A DNA stretch of 64,000 nt from Hexactinellida sp. DTS-2022 (Eukaryota > Porifera > Hexactinellida): assembly GCA_028753945.1 (NCBI GenBank), contig JAPNXP010000006.1:1364001-1428000 (forward strand), read 5' to 3'. This document shows positions 42,850 through 54,257 of this stretch, in pieces (position 1 is the first letter of the stretch; every line of letters begins with the position of its first letter). A program made the position numbers and the translations under genes. The notes beneath the pieces were generated by a model. It did no database searches. It saw only the letters and a program-made list of their open reading frames with translations, and had not been told where the DNA came from.

Positions 42850-43728
42850 GATACGGACTTTTCGGTACAAGACAATTTGGTACAGGACAATTCGGTACAT
42901 ATTGTAATATTGATGTAGCTTTTCAAATTTCAATAACGTTTCCTAAACGGAAATTCCATTATTAGTAACATGAATCCATGTAAATTCACAATTTAATAAT
43001 CTTACAATGGCATTATTATCGGTCATTGTTTCTATCTAGGACAAACTAACAAATATTTTCGAATTATCGATTGCCAGTGGTGATAGTTTGTTTTTTGCCT
43101 TTTGCCTTTTGAGTAGATCATTTGCAAAACTTAAATCAAATAAATATTTCTGTAGAGCATCTACCAATGCCTACATCCCAAAAATTAATTTTATATTTTG
43201 AGCGCACCCACAAAGGGCTTAGGCTTCCCGGTGGCAAGCATCAAGATCCGATTTATCCAATTGAATGTGGAACCATCACCATGAAGTACTTCAGGGAATT
43301 CCTAGAACTAACAACGCAGTCGAAGCATGGCATAGATCATATAATGCGACTGTCGGATGTTACCATATAATATTTATCGTTTTATAAAGGAATTGAATCA
43401 AGAACAGGGGCTTGTAGAACTCAAACAAGCAAAATTTATTGCTGGAGAAAAGCCTTCGAAGCGACAGAAAGAAATGATGAAGGCCTTAAAATCTATTTCT
43501 AGTTGAATTCATATGTGGCGTGGCGCATAGAATTGGTATGCACGCGACATTGGTTCTTCTTTACTCATACTACCCATCGTAATCATGCATCACATTATTT
43601 CAATCTCTCTAGTCCATTATGATATTTCTTGTTAATTCAATACATATTTCCAATTACAATTAAATATATTAAAGAGCTATGATCAATTTACAATATGTAC
43701 CGAATTGTCCTTACCGAATAGTCGTATC
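42850..43728 (+). mobile_element. MULE-derived element with tandem-repeat termini
   Basis: Ends GATACGGACTTTTCGGTAC and, inverted, GATACGACTATTCGGTA. Subterminal units (G)GTACARGACAATT(T/C) are repeated three times on the left and twice on the right. It encloses the last part of a MULE transposase (43,122-43,505). Target duplication not found. Confidence 0.7.
43122..43505 (+). pseudogene. MULE transposase C-terminal relic
   Basis: YFERTHKGLRLPGGKHQDPI corresponds to YFEETYIGKRLPDQTRRIPP of the transposase at 35,594-37,007. After a frame break, EQGLVELKQAKFIAGEKPSK corresponds to EQGIQDVKYAKWERGNFPQP. The DDE core is absent. Upstream and central regions were lost, leaving about 120 codons in two frames. 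Confidence 0.72.
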
Positions 43729-44122
43729 AGATATGAATAAGATAATAGTAATTGATTTTGAAAGCGAGTACCTAACAAGGGCTCAATATTACACAGAACC
43801 AAAGTGAAAGCATGTTGTAAATGCTCAATTTAGGAAGGAATGTATAGATAAATGAATGAATGGAATACATTCGATTCACAATCAGCTACTTGGGGGGACA
43901 GAATTCCGCACAGTATATCACCATAAATAATACAGAACTTGAAAATGAGAAATTCAGTGATGATGAAAATGATGCAAATGAAGCAATTATTAATATTTGC
44001 TTGATTTATTGTCAAACTGATCAAGGAACGTTCGTACTAGTTACATGTTGATACGCGAATTTATGTAAAAATTGTCGGCAACTATAGGTTTCTGTTATAG
44101 GTGAACAGAAACCATGTCCAAT

Positions 44123-44419
44123 CAGGGGTTTATCTAGGTGCCTGGCCGGCACTTTTAAGTGCCGGCCAGGCATCAGTTATGGTGAAAAAGTGCGTGAATT
44201 GCGATTCGATTTAGGTGTCGGGTGTGTATGGCCAGATTTTCTGGTCCAGAAATGCTTGGATAAACAACTGTTTGTGCACCGTAGCAATTTACCTCCTTAA
44301 AATAGTGCCGCACCATTGAATTATACTGATTATGTATTATGGCTAATACCTTTACGCTGCCGGAAAATTTATGCCTCCATAATAAAGTGCCAGCCACGAA
44401 AATCCTAGATAAACCCCTG
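44123..44419. mobile_element. hAT-type MITE (CAGGGGTTTATCTAGG ends)
   Basis: Ends CAGGGGTTTATCTAGG and CCTAGATAAACCCCTG, with duplication TGTCCAAT (44,115-44,122) and TGTCCATT (44,420-44,427). An inner hairpin GTGCCTGGCCGGCACTTTTAAGTGCCGGCCAGGC-type stem lies near the left end. Confidence 0.85.
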
Positions 44420-45090
44420 TGTCCATTATTTCGCAGTGAAATTGTGACTATAATGCAAATCTTTCAATAATTAGCAGTTCTCTTGTTATAGTAAATTAAT
44501 TCGTAATTACTTTATTACCTACGATGTAAAATACATTCTTATCACTTGAAGATGTTTATTTTTGTTATAACTTCTAGATTAGCAAATAGCTGCTATATGT
44601 GTTAAGAATAGTACTGTTGTATCGTATTCTCAATCTACTAGAGTGCCTCATAAACGCTATAAGAGTACTTAATGTAATCACTTTTGTTTTTCTAAGTCTT
44701 AAATCAAAGACTGCCCAAAGCATTTTTAGGAATTTTTTAAATACTACAATTCGTTTAGTTTTTTTATTTAGAACCGAGTAATTTGACTGTCCACAATATT
44801 TTATGAACATGCTACCATTTTTGAGTAATTTTCTTGAAGGATTTTGAGAAAAAGTGGTGACACACACTTTAACTTGAAATCGATATAACCCCCGAAAAAA
44901 CTAACTAATCATTTTTTTCAGAAATTGACCAAATATAACTTTAAATTATGGATAGTTATAATATCTAAAATTTGAGCAATTCTGACGTAATACACGACAG
45001 TTACGTCACTTTTAAAAAATAATGAATTTTTTAAACCATGGATGACAACTCGATAACACAACCAATTTTGCAAAAAGGTATTGTGCCGAA
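44420..45090. other. Intergenic, no gene recognised
   Basis: AT-rich sequence with scattered open stretches on both strands but no domain or codon bias. Confidence 0.4.
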
Positions 45091-46157
45091 TAGTGGGGTC
45101 AAAAATTAAGGTTCCGTGACCAACCTCTGGCTAGTTAAGTTTTATGCCTGATTCTGATACTTTAAGATATATCTCGCGATTTAAGCTTCCATGCCGCTCT
45201 GGAAAGTTTGGGCAAACTATTTTATAGCGACAAATTCAAAGGGCCTCCGGCAATCATTTTGAAAAATTAAGGCCCCTCTCTGAACATTTCATAAATTGAG
45301 ATTAGAGTATTTTTGAACAGTATGCAATAAGTAGTAGCTGCACTGAAAATTTCAACTCAATCGGGACTATACTTTTAATGTAATAACCTTTTGAAGATTC
45401 TTACGTCTTTTGTCACCATGGGAGGTCCCTTCTTTAAACTATTTTTTTAAGGGATTTGAAGCATATCTCATCCTATATACATGCAATAGCCTTTTAACTG
45501 GCTATGTAGTATGTCACCATGTAAATCTCGGTAATAGACCTAAATTTACCACTTTGACTCTTCTGGAGATCTCACATGGGGGTGACGAAGCAAAGAAAAT
45601 TGACCCATAATCGTTTTATTCGGCCACTTTATATATATAATTATCACAATTTTGACGTCAATTGACTGGATTTTTTAATTTTTGTATAGTCAAAGTGGTA
45701 AATTTAGTTCTATTACCGAGATTTACATGGAGACATACTACATAGCGAGTTAAAAGGTTATTGCATGTATATAGGATGAGATATACTTCAAATCCCTTAA
45801 AAAAAACATTTTAAGAATGGACCTCCCATGGTGACAAATGACGTAAGAATCTTCAAAAGGTTATTACATTAAAAGTATAGTCCCGATTGAGTTGTAATTT
45901 TCTGTGAGGCTACTACTTATTGTATACTGTTCAAAAACACTCTAATCTCAATTTATGAAATGTTCAGATAGGGGCCTTAATTTTTCAAAATTATTGCCGG
46001 AGGCCCTTTTAAATTTGTCGTTATAAAAAAGTTTGCCCAAACTTTCCAGAGCGGCATGGGAGCTTAAATCGCGAGTTATATCCTAAAGTATCAGAATCAG
46101 GCATAAACCTTAACTAGCCAGAGGTTGGTCACGGAACCTTAATTTTTGACCCCACTA
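45091..46157. repeat. 1.07-kb near-perfect palindrome (foldback element)
   Basis: Ends TAGTGGGGTCAAAAATTAAGG and its reverse complement. The arms are about 500 bp each (for example CCATGCCGCTCTGGAAAG against its inverse near 46,050). The centre near 45,620-45,650 is the only unpaired part. There is no coding content. A GAA trinucleotide flanks both ends; a longer target duplication is not visible. Confidence 0.9.
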
Positions 46158-48237
46158 GAAAGAAAGTCAAGTTCAGTCAAGTGGCATATGTCACTTTAAT
46201 GCAACGTACGTCATCATCATAAATTTGAAAAAATATTTTATGAGTGAAATCGAAGAATAAATAAGCATGCCTATTTCCGAGATTTTACGAAATTTGAATA
46301 ATTTTATTGACCATTTTTCGATCGGTACAACTTGTAACCATTGGGCAGTCTTTGGTTAAATATGGATACTGTAGGTCATATTCCTACTTCATAGGTAGAT
46401 CATATTCCTACTTCATAGGTAGGTCATATTCTTAGTAGGTCTTAGGTAAAATCCCGCTTTCCCTTTATTAGTTCCTATTCCATAAAGCAATTAATTATCT
46501 TGAGCTAAACTATTGTTGATAATTTACTTTTTACTGTGTGTACTATAGTATATATAGTATAGTGGCCCAGTTCTTATCTCACTGCCTTTGTTTGTTAGTT
46601 TGTTTTTACTGTGCCGACCAGGAATGGTAAATAATGATTTTTTAAATAAAATCAAAATCAAAATCAATTGATTTAAAGTTGATTTTTACTATTTGAAAAT
46701 GGTGATACCTATTGCAATCGTAGTTATTTCGACGTAATATTACAAAGTATACTTACAGCGAAATTTGCAATTGAATACCTATTATATAATTTGAATTTTG
46801 TTCATTCAAATCAATGATTTTAATTTCCCAAAAAAATCAAAAAAATCATAAATCTTCCTAGCCTGCGTGACTGCCGACTATACTATACTATAGTGGCCCA
46901 GTAATGAAATGACTGCCTTGGTTAGTTATTAGTCCGTATCCTCTCCACAGAACAGAGTTTTATTTACTAAGAGCCCAAAATTTCAGTACAGGTGTTTCAT
47001 GGGTTACAGATGTGCACCTGGGGTTACGATTTTTGATAATTCAGATTACCATCCCAGAAGGTGACAAAACCTTTTACAAATTAAATACGAGGGTTGTCCG
47101 AGTAGGATCATCGAGTAGTGTTCATTTAGTATAAAAGGATTTTCTATCAATTGTTAGTGTGCATTATAAAATGCCAAACAGAGGCTGTAATTTAATTGGT
47201 CGAGAGTATATTCAAGCAACCAGTGGCGGCGCTAGCCTGCAGACACTGGTTGAGCAAAATTACGTCACAGGTGGGGCACAGGCTATTAAACTGGGGCACA
47301 CTTACATTAATGAGGCGAGGCACACTTAAATTCAGGTGGGGCACAGGCCCCACCTGGCCACCACCCTCGCGCCGCCTCTGTCTGAAATGGTTTAACACCT
47401 TAATAGTGATAATGACGTGACGAAAAATGTAAAATTATACCTGTGCCTACAGCATGATCTTTTGTAGCACTATCAAGTATCAACCACCAAAGGATAGTGC
47501 GTCTAAGGAACATGCTGTCGGCACAGGTGTAATTTTAGACTTTTGATTATATATATATAAAATTCACAACTAAACAATTAAAAGCAAATATCTCTTTATT
47601 ATAGCAATTATCCTACAGTAGAACTCGGTTATAACTTATTACGTACCTGGGTTAGCACATAGTTCGGCTTAGTAGGTACCATTATTATCTAACGAAGTTT
47701 ATAAAGCAGTATGTATTTCTATGTCCCAACCTGGGGTCTACGGACTGCTGTAGGGGGTCCACAGAAAGTCTAATATTACTATAGGGGGTCCACGGTTGAA
47801 AAGGGTTGGAAATCATTGATGTAGGGTAAACTCGGTTAGTACGTACATTCGGATTATACGCTACTTATTTCCATTCCCGAGGAGGTACGTTAGCCATAAG
47901 AGCTCGCCCAGACCTAAATAACGTATAATATATTAATAATTGACAAAAAATGTCTAGCATTAATCATAAAATATGATAATAATCCCCTCTAAACTTTTAT
48001 ATGAGCTGTAGTTAATAAAGTTATGAATTATAATTTATAACTTTACAATTATAATTTCTATATTCTGAATTTCTGTATTACAAAAAGGAACGGGCTCAAT
48101 TATAAGAAATTATTCGAACAGATTCCGATCACAGTTCTAGTTTCCAACTATCCGAACACGATACTCGAAAGGTCATGACTCATAAGCCACTAGCTAGTTT
48201 ATTCTAATCAATATGTTAAATATAGTGTAATATTAGA
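46158..48237. other. Intergenic with short repeats
   Basis: Holds two copies of the CCACTATACTATAG palindrome family (about 46,531-46,575 and 46,868-46,902), separated by an AT-rich stretch of GATTTT/AAAATC tracts resembling the hAT MITE interior, a dispersed repeat (46,968-47,035), a GCGCC-ended repeat (about 47,221-47,380) and a hairpin (about 47,425-47,560, stem with CATGCTGTCGGCACAGG). No gene is recognised. Confidence 0.55.
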
Positions 48238-49923
48238 ATGTCTGTCAGCAGAGAAGATAAGGTCTCTGCTATAATAACAGATTGGATTGAGACGATGAGT
48301 TACCTGACTGGTCCGGACAAACTCCCAATGCTAGAGGCTGTTTCCAACTACTCCACTGAAGGTATTTCTATTAAGAGTATCAAGGAAAATGTACAAAATG
48401 CAAAATACAGCTCATTACAAGAGTTTATAGTGGAATTTGAAAAACTTTTAAAATTTGAAAGATTTATATTGAATTCAACTAAAAACAGTGAAATTGATAC
48501 AATTAAGGAAATTGAACAAATTTCAGAAGAATCTCTAAATCAAGTTTTTTCGATTTATAAAATTTATATTCTGGAAGAATATTTGGGGAATTGGATTAGT
48601 AAAACACAAGCGAAAGTCGAGAACAACACAACAACAGTAGATAAGCTCTACGAAACAATAACAAGAGGGAAAGTAAACACAAATGTCCAACAGCCTGCAT
48701 CATCGAAACAAACGAAAATGCCTGAAGAAAAACCTGAACGAATATCGAAACGTTTGTCTGCACTGAAACGTAAATTAGCAACTGGTACTGAAACTGAAAC
48801 TGGGTGTGAAACCCCTTCTAGTCAAGGAAACTCCGAATCGGAACCTACTTCCTCACAAGAAACACCTTTCGAAGCATCACCTGGGGAGAATACAGATTCA
48901 TATTTGCTGGAGAAAAAGAAGAATTCCAATTCCCAAAATCGAGATTCGATCGGAATTGAGGATAAACCTTCTCTTCAGGAGATGGAACATTTGACAATAG
49001 AGCCAGCTAGTGCTGTTTCTCAATCGAGTGGGAAAATAATTGGATTTGATAAAAAGCCGGGAAAAGCAATTGTACAAATCTCACCAATAAAAAAACGCGT
49101 TCGTTCAAGTGAAGTAAAGGAAAATTTGATTCAAAAGAAATTAAACAATCTGAACAATGTTTCTTTAAAAACGAATGCTTCTCCGTTAATCAGTGATCTT
49201 TCCACTGAAAGTGATAAGACAACAACAACAACAACAATAAGTAATTTTTATCCACCAAACTATCGGAAGAGAAGAATAGTTTTTACTCTCCATAAAAAGA
49301 GGCGCGATAATAAGATAAATAAAGGATTGAAACAAAATAAACAAAACAAAACAACAGAAAAGTTAAACAAAAGCAACACCCAACTTGCTCATCCATCTTT
49401 AAATAGGAATGAATCAATTTATGTGAAACCGGATCAAATACCAGAGATAGAAACAACACTTTATAACACTAATAGTAAGAATAATAATATTACTGATAAT
49501 ATTGATCTACCTGCCACAGGACAACAACAACAACAACAACAACAACAACACACTAGCATTTCAGTTAAAACAGAACCCATAACACAGAACACAGAGTATG
49601 TCATAACAAAGCCAGCTGACCATCAGTCTCTCAGGATTACTGTGGAGAGAGCTCATAAGCCCATGCACAGTACAGATACTCCCATAGCCGCTGTGCAGTC
49701 CTTTGCCCTTCCTGCCTCAGTTGCGTTCCACAGCACAAAAGTAGCAGCTGACTACAGGTCTCCCCAGGTGTTCCCGAGATACCCGTACAGCTCCTTTCCG
49801 TCTGCTAGTCCCAGTCCGTTCTCCGGGTTCTACTCCCGCCAGAAGGTGCCCACATTCCGGGAGCAGTATCCGCTCAGCTACGCGGCTCCGGACCCGGACA
49901 CTCCCCACAGTTCACACCCGTAA
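48238..49923 (+). CDS. Lys/Gln-rich protein, probably nuclear (561 aa)
   Basis: ATG at 48,238 follows an in-frame stop-rich region; stop at 49,923. The first ~120 residues are helical (KSIKENVQNAKYSSLQEFIV); the spacing vaguely recalls a bromodomain, but the family's PMD and Asn motifs are not seen. The rest is low-complexity: Ser/Glu-rich (180-240), basic with nuclear-localisation-like clusters (KKRVR; NYRKRRIVFTLHKKRRDNK), a run of nine Gln (about 429-437), a VKTEP sumoylation-type site, and a C-terminus rich in Pro, Ser and Tyr. A regulatory or chromatin role is only inference. Codons are AT-rich in the first ~440 residues and GC-rich in the last ~120. It may be one exon of a larger gene. 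Confidence 0.65.
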   Translation: MSVSREDKVSAIITDWIETMSYLTGPDKLPMLEAVSNYSTEGISIKSIKENVQNAKYSSLQEFIVEFEKLLKFERFILNSTKNSEIDTIKEIEQISEESLNQVFSIYKIYILEEYLGNWISKTQAKVENNTTTVDKLYETITRGKVNTNVQQPASSKQTKMPEEKPERISKRLSALKRKLATGTETETGCETPSSQGNSESEPTSSQETPFEASPGENTDSYLLEKKKNSNSQNRDSIGIEDKPSLQEMEHLTIEPASAVSQSSGKIIGFDKKPGKAIVQISPIKKRVRSSEVKENLIQKKLNNLNNVSLKTNASPLISDLSTESDKTTTTTTISNFYPPNYRKRRIVFTLHKKRRDNKINKGLKQNKQNKTTEKLNKSNTQLAHPSLNRNESIYVKPDQIPEIETTLYNTNSKNNNITDNIDLPATGQQQQQQQQQHTSISVKTEPITQNTEYVITKPADHQSLRITVERAHKPMHSTDTPIAAVQSFALPASVAFHSTKVAADYRSPQVFPRYPYSSFPSASPSPFSGFYSRQKVPTFREQYPLSYAAPDPDTPHSSHP

Positions 49924-50037
49924 ATACTAACGGAATGCTAGGCACTTTCGTAATAGCTGTAAGGAGTATGTTGTTTCTTAGTGAGTATTTATTCGAAATC
50001 ATTCCAACAACTGCAACAACAACCATAACAACAACTA

Positions 50038-50050
50038 TAACACCAACACC

Positions 50051-50088
<38 letters not shown>

Positions 50089-50090
50089 AA
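50038..50090 (+). repeat. (ACA)n microsatellite downstream of the 561-aa gene
   Basis: About 16 CAA/ACA units, preceded by imperfect CAACAAC-AACAACTATAAC. The gene's Gln run is encoded by the same trinucleotide 500 bp upstream. A similar tract on the opposite strand (50,605-50,636) is discussed with the non-LTR element. Confidence 0.9.
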
Positions 50091-50599
50091 CATCTCTCAT
50101 GAGCCACTTGTGGCACAAATTCTGATTTTTAATAATTTTAGCAGGTTAGATATACAGTATATTATATTTAAAATTTTTAATATACTAATAACTTATGGAT
50201 AAATAATACTATGTTATTTAGTGAAATACTTCTTCAATCTATTGAAGTGAGTGAACAATTTAATAATGACCAATATATTATAAAATATTAATAAAATGTC
50301 GCCTCTCGCCCCAATTTTGTTGAAAAAATGGATGATAAGTAATTTATTTTATGTGACCTTAGTTCTTAATTCAAGACTAGGGAAGATTGATGAAAATAGT
50401 TAGGAAAATCAGAACAGTTGAAATTATAATACTTGTACTATAGTCGAGATTGAAGAGCCGCTTGGCATCTTTTAAGCTTTGTACTCTGGATACTATTAAT
50501 GTACTTCACTAAGCAGACCTTTAACAATTTTTTCTACCTTGTGGACAACAAATATACACATTATGTTATTGACAATATTATATTCGTAATCACTGTACT

Positions 50600-52850
50600 T
50601 GTTTTATTATTATTGTTGTTGTTGTTGTTGTTGTTGCAGCTGCAGCGTTTTAGTCAGGCAGTTCAGCTTGGAAAAGCCTTCCTCAGGAACGCCGGGTCTC
50701 CAGACTAGCGCGGCATGCACTCCAGCAAAGGTTCAGCAAGGGCAGAACGCCCAATGTTGTTGCTCACCTTCATGTCATTCATTACAGGTCTGGCAGAGGG
50801 GACTGTTTGATTTCTATGTGAAGCATAGCTTGCTGCTTGCTGCAGTGTCCCGAACCCAGCTGTCTGAGGATCAGCTGTTCCTTCCTCGTCATCTTTTGTT
50901 CTGCCCTGTGGTCGATCCTGTCTTGTAGACATCCCGAAGTGCCGGGTGACTCAGGGGTGTATCTTCCATCTTCTTCTTGATTAGGGATGCACCGGATCCA
51001 CTTTTTTGGATCCGGTCGGATCCGGATCTCACCGGATCCTGAATTTTCGGATCCGGCCGGATCCGGATCTCACCGGATCCTGAATTTTCGGATCCGGCCG
51101 GAACCGGATCTTACCGGATCCGGATCCGCTTGGAAAGAAAATACAGTTATATTAAGTTTGTAGTAATTGATATATGGTAAAGTAAAACTTCGTTAGTATG
51201 AAGACATTAAAATTGTCTCAATCTGTCAATCAGAGATATTTAATTAATTTATGTCTCCTATTACTTCATGAAAATTATAATAAATTTGAATTGGCGTAGA
51301 GTATGTCACTATTGAATAGTTTTTGTAAGTAATTAGAGGTTACTTGGATTAATAGAATCAATTAAATAGTTGATACACATACAGATTCGGATCCGGTGGA
51401 TCCGGTAACCTCATCTCGGATCCGGCCGGATCCCGGATCCTCCACAAATGGGGAAATCCGGCCGGATCCAGGATCCGGTGCACCTCTATTCTTGATCCTG
51501 GTTTAACACTTGAGAAGGAGGTTGGAATGCCACTTTGAGATAGCCTACCGCCTCCCCGGCCAGGACATATGTTACCTTAATTGCCTTTGTCTCCCACAAC
51601 CCATTGCATGATTAGTTGTCCTTTAATTTGTTGTAACAGGGCATGAGTTCTTACCATTGTGTCTAATGATATCCTGTTTGTTCAGCCTTCTCAGCGCTGC
51701 TTGATCAGTATTATGCCTCGTGACCATTCTCTGCCTTCAAGCCACTGTAGCTTAATCTCTAGCGCAATAAACTCCGACGGTCCCGAGACATGTACCGTAG
51801 GCCTCTTAAGAATCTCACTTCTTCCCTGTCACTGTTGTGTATCGCAGCAGCACTGCCTCCCTCCTCATGTTCTCTGCGGGAGGAGCGTCTGTGCTTCTCT
51901 CTTTGTAGCTCTGGTTTTCCATTTCCTGAATTCGGTACAGACACACTTTTGAATTGTGTTTGCCAAGGTGGTGGTGTTGCAATAATGAATTACTAGTGTG
52001 AGTTCTTCCCTCCTATACTAATGACACGTATTTGTTCTCCATTCTATCCCTGCTGTGGCTTGCCCATCCTACTTTCTTCTTAAGCCGGTCTCTTGGGATA
52101 TTTTCGGTCAGTTTCCACCTAGGATTTGTTTCGCTCAGTCTCATCGATTTTTCTCAAACAATAGCAGCTACTCTTCTCCCTTTCTCCTGACTGATGTGGA
52201 GTTTGCCTCTGTTTGTACCGATTCAATTTCGTTTATCCTTAGTAGGCCTGTTATCTTCCTCGCTGCATCTCCCTGTGCCCTCTCTACTCCATGTTATTTT
52301 CTGAGAGCCAGGGCCCAAGGCTGCCATGCTGGACGGCAGTATTTCATGATTCGGCGACACATTCTCTGATACACAGTTTTGAACTAATCTAGCTTCCACC
52401 CCCAGTCAGTGCCCGATAGTTTGCCAGACATTTTGTTTCTCCTCTGCCTTGTCAGTGATCCTATTTCTGGTTCTGTGAATGTTAGCGCTCTGTCATACGT
52501 CACTCCTAGGAATGTAGGGTAGCTAGAATTTGGGTTCCAGTTCAAGCTTCTGTTGGAAATTAGAAAGTTTGGCTCCCAGCAACTTCTCCTGGTTCCTGAG
52601 TAAAAGCATAGTTTCGCACTTGTCAGGGTTTAACTTAATTTTCCATCTGACACTCCAACCTTCAATACTATCGACTGCCTGCTGTACCCTACTCACAGCT
52701 ACCCTCTTATCTCTGTGTGTGACCCACGCTTTGTCGTCTGCGAACATACTGGTGTGCACACTCCCGCTCTCCGTAATGTTATATGTGATGTCATTAATGA
52801 ATACTAGCCAGTGACTCGTCTCCATGCGACGAATCAGATGCCATAAACTG
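50600..52850 (-). pseudogene. Non-LTR retrotransposon 3' half (jockey-like RT relic)
   Basis: Reading leftward, 52,825-52,523 encodes the RT palm with MFADDKAW (catalytic FADD) and LNPDKCETM. Through several stops, 52,500-52,200 encodes the thumb motifs YLGVTYDRALTF, RPAWQPW and ERAQGDAARKITG, which are usual in jockey- and CR1-like elements. The 3' end is a GTT/GTA microsatellite (50,605-50,636), that is, a (CAA)n-type tail on the element strand. Interrupted by a MITE (50,979-51,488). It carries stops and frame changes. The N-terminal half of the same RT is probably at 55,099-55,404, beyond the Helitron sequence. Confidence 0.75.
50979..51488. mobile_element. hAT-type MITE (TAGGGATGCACCGGATCC ends)
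   Basis: Ends TAGGGATGCACCGGATCC and, inverted, TAGAGGTGCACCGGATCC, with perfect 8-bp duplication TTCTTGAT (50,971-50,978; 51,489-51,496). Subterminal regions are arrays of GGATCCGGNCGGATCC units. Non-coding interior. Confidence 0.93.
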
Positions 52851-53884
52851 TGTGCATTCGAATAAGTCGGAAAACGGGAGGGGTGCGACTGCCAATTCTA
52901 GCCTATTTGAGAAGTTAAAAGCAAATGTTTGTATTTTTATCATGCTACTGTTTGCAGTTTAGATGTTAATTAAATACTTCGCGATATACAATATTTGTGG
53001 TATATATCAAATCCTGAGTTTTCTGGTCCACTGTATAGCACTTTTGCTCCAGCTTCTGCCATGAGCGGTTTGTATGGATCCTGGTTTTAATATTGCAAAC
53101 CGGATTGCCCTCGGGTCACCAACGCGTGATGCTGCTACGTATAACTGTCCGTGGGTGAAGAGCGGGTTTGGCATATATACACCCGGGCGTTTGAAACTCT
53201 GCTCCTGACTTTTGTTCACCGTCATACAAAAACACGGCCGCACAGGGAACTGGCGCCTTTTCAGTGTGAACGGGAAGACGTTGTCTGAGCTGCATTGAGA
53301 TTCGTGAATGAGGATGCGGTTTGCCGCATGGTCACCACTGATTATTTTCGGCCTCGATCAGTAGAGTGCCATGAATAGAAGTGACGATGTAGCGAGGGCG
53401 TTACAATGGCCGTTTTTAGGGTTCATGACCCGCAGCAGCATGATGGGAGCATTTACCTTCAACCACAGCTCGTGAGGTGGTATTCCGGATGGAGTGGGGG
53501 TGTTGAGGAATTCTGTGGAGATCGCCATCTGCTGTTCTGTTTGCCACAGAGTCTGCACTTAGAAGGATCACCTCGCCGGGCAGCTGAGCCGACTGAGTAC
53601 CTTGAGGTTCATCTCGTCTATTACTTTGTTTGTCCCTCCGAAAATACCACGCTCAGCTTACCATTCAGGGTTAGTGTGGTTGGCCGTATCCTCGATCCCC
53701 GCATACACCAGGTCGATCAGCATGTCGGCCTCGCTCTGTCCGTTAATCTCGGCCTGCAGGATGAGGTCGCGCGGGAAAGCCACAATGTTTGAATTTGGGC
53801 CAAAGCCTGCAGCCACAGGGATCCTTCCCTTACCGAGCCGAAGCAGCAGGGGCGTCCTGGCCATACAAGCCAGCGGGGAATCCC

Positions 53885-53955
53885 CGCTGGGCCCCCCTTG
53901 GGGGTTCCTAATTTGGGCTCCTAGTTTGATAAGGGCCCCCTTCGGGGCCCTTATC
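53885..53955. repeat. Two strong GC hairpins inside helicase relic
   Basis: GATAAGGGCCCC-CTTC-GGGGCCCTTATC is a perfect 12-bp stem, and GCGGGGAATCCCCGC is a second palindrome. They interrupt the helicase reading frame near the MITE, so they are probably remains of another small element end. Confidence 0.8.
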
Positions 53956-53989
53956 TAGCTATTTTATCTGTACAAAAGCACTGAAAGTT

Positions 53990-54257
53990 CAGTGGCGTAT
54001 CCAGGGGGGGGGGATTTGGGTGTTCAAACACCCCCCTCATAACTGGTTTCCAAAAGGGATATGTTATTTATAATTTGGTACAACTGCACAATATTACACT
54101 CCTCCTACTATGTGACAAGAATAGCTGTACATCCATGTTTGAGCGTCTAAGATTCAAAAAAAAATCTGAGGGTCTTGCCCCCCAGACCCCTCCTTACTAT
54201 CGCTCGCTAAGCTCGCTCCAAAGCACACCCCTCAGGATAATGCTGGATACACCACTG
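53990..54257. mobile_element. MITE (CAGTGGCGTATCCAGG ends)
   Basis: Ends CAGTGGCGTATCCAGG and CTGGATACACCACTG, with AAGTT on both sides (53,985-53,989; 54,258-54,262). Subterminal C/G runs. Related CAGTGGCG ends occur at about 14,245 and 47,221. Confidence 0.75.

Noticed and set aside
48300..48560. Firm bromodomain call in the 561-residue protein
   Set aside because: Helical spacing is suggestive, but the PMD and acetyl-lysine-binding Asn motifs are not present.
49874..50116. Valine-rich open stretch on the minus strand
   Set aside because: It is the translation of the (ACA)n microsatellite.
53885..53955. Bacterial-type terminators or bacterial contamination
   Set aside because: The hairpins lie within a Helitron relic next to MITEs, and everything around is eukaryotic.
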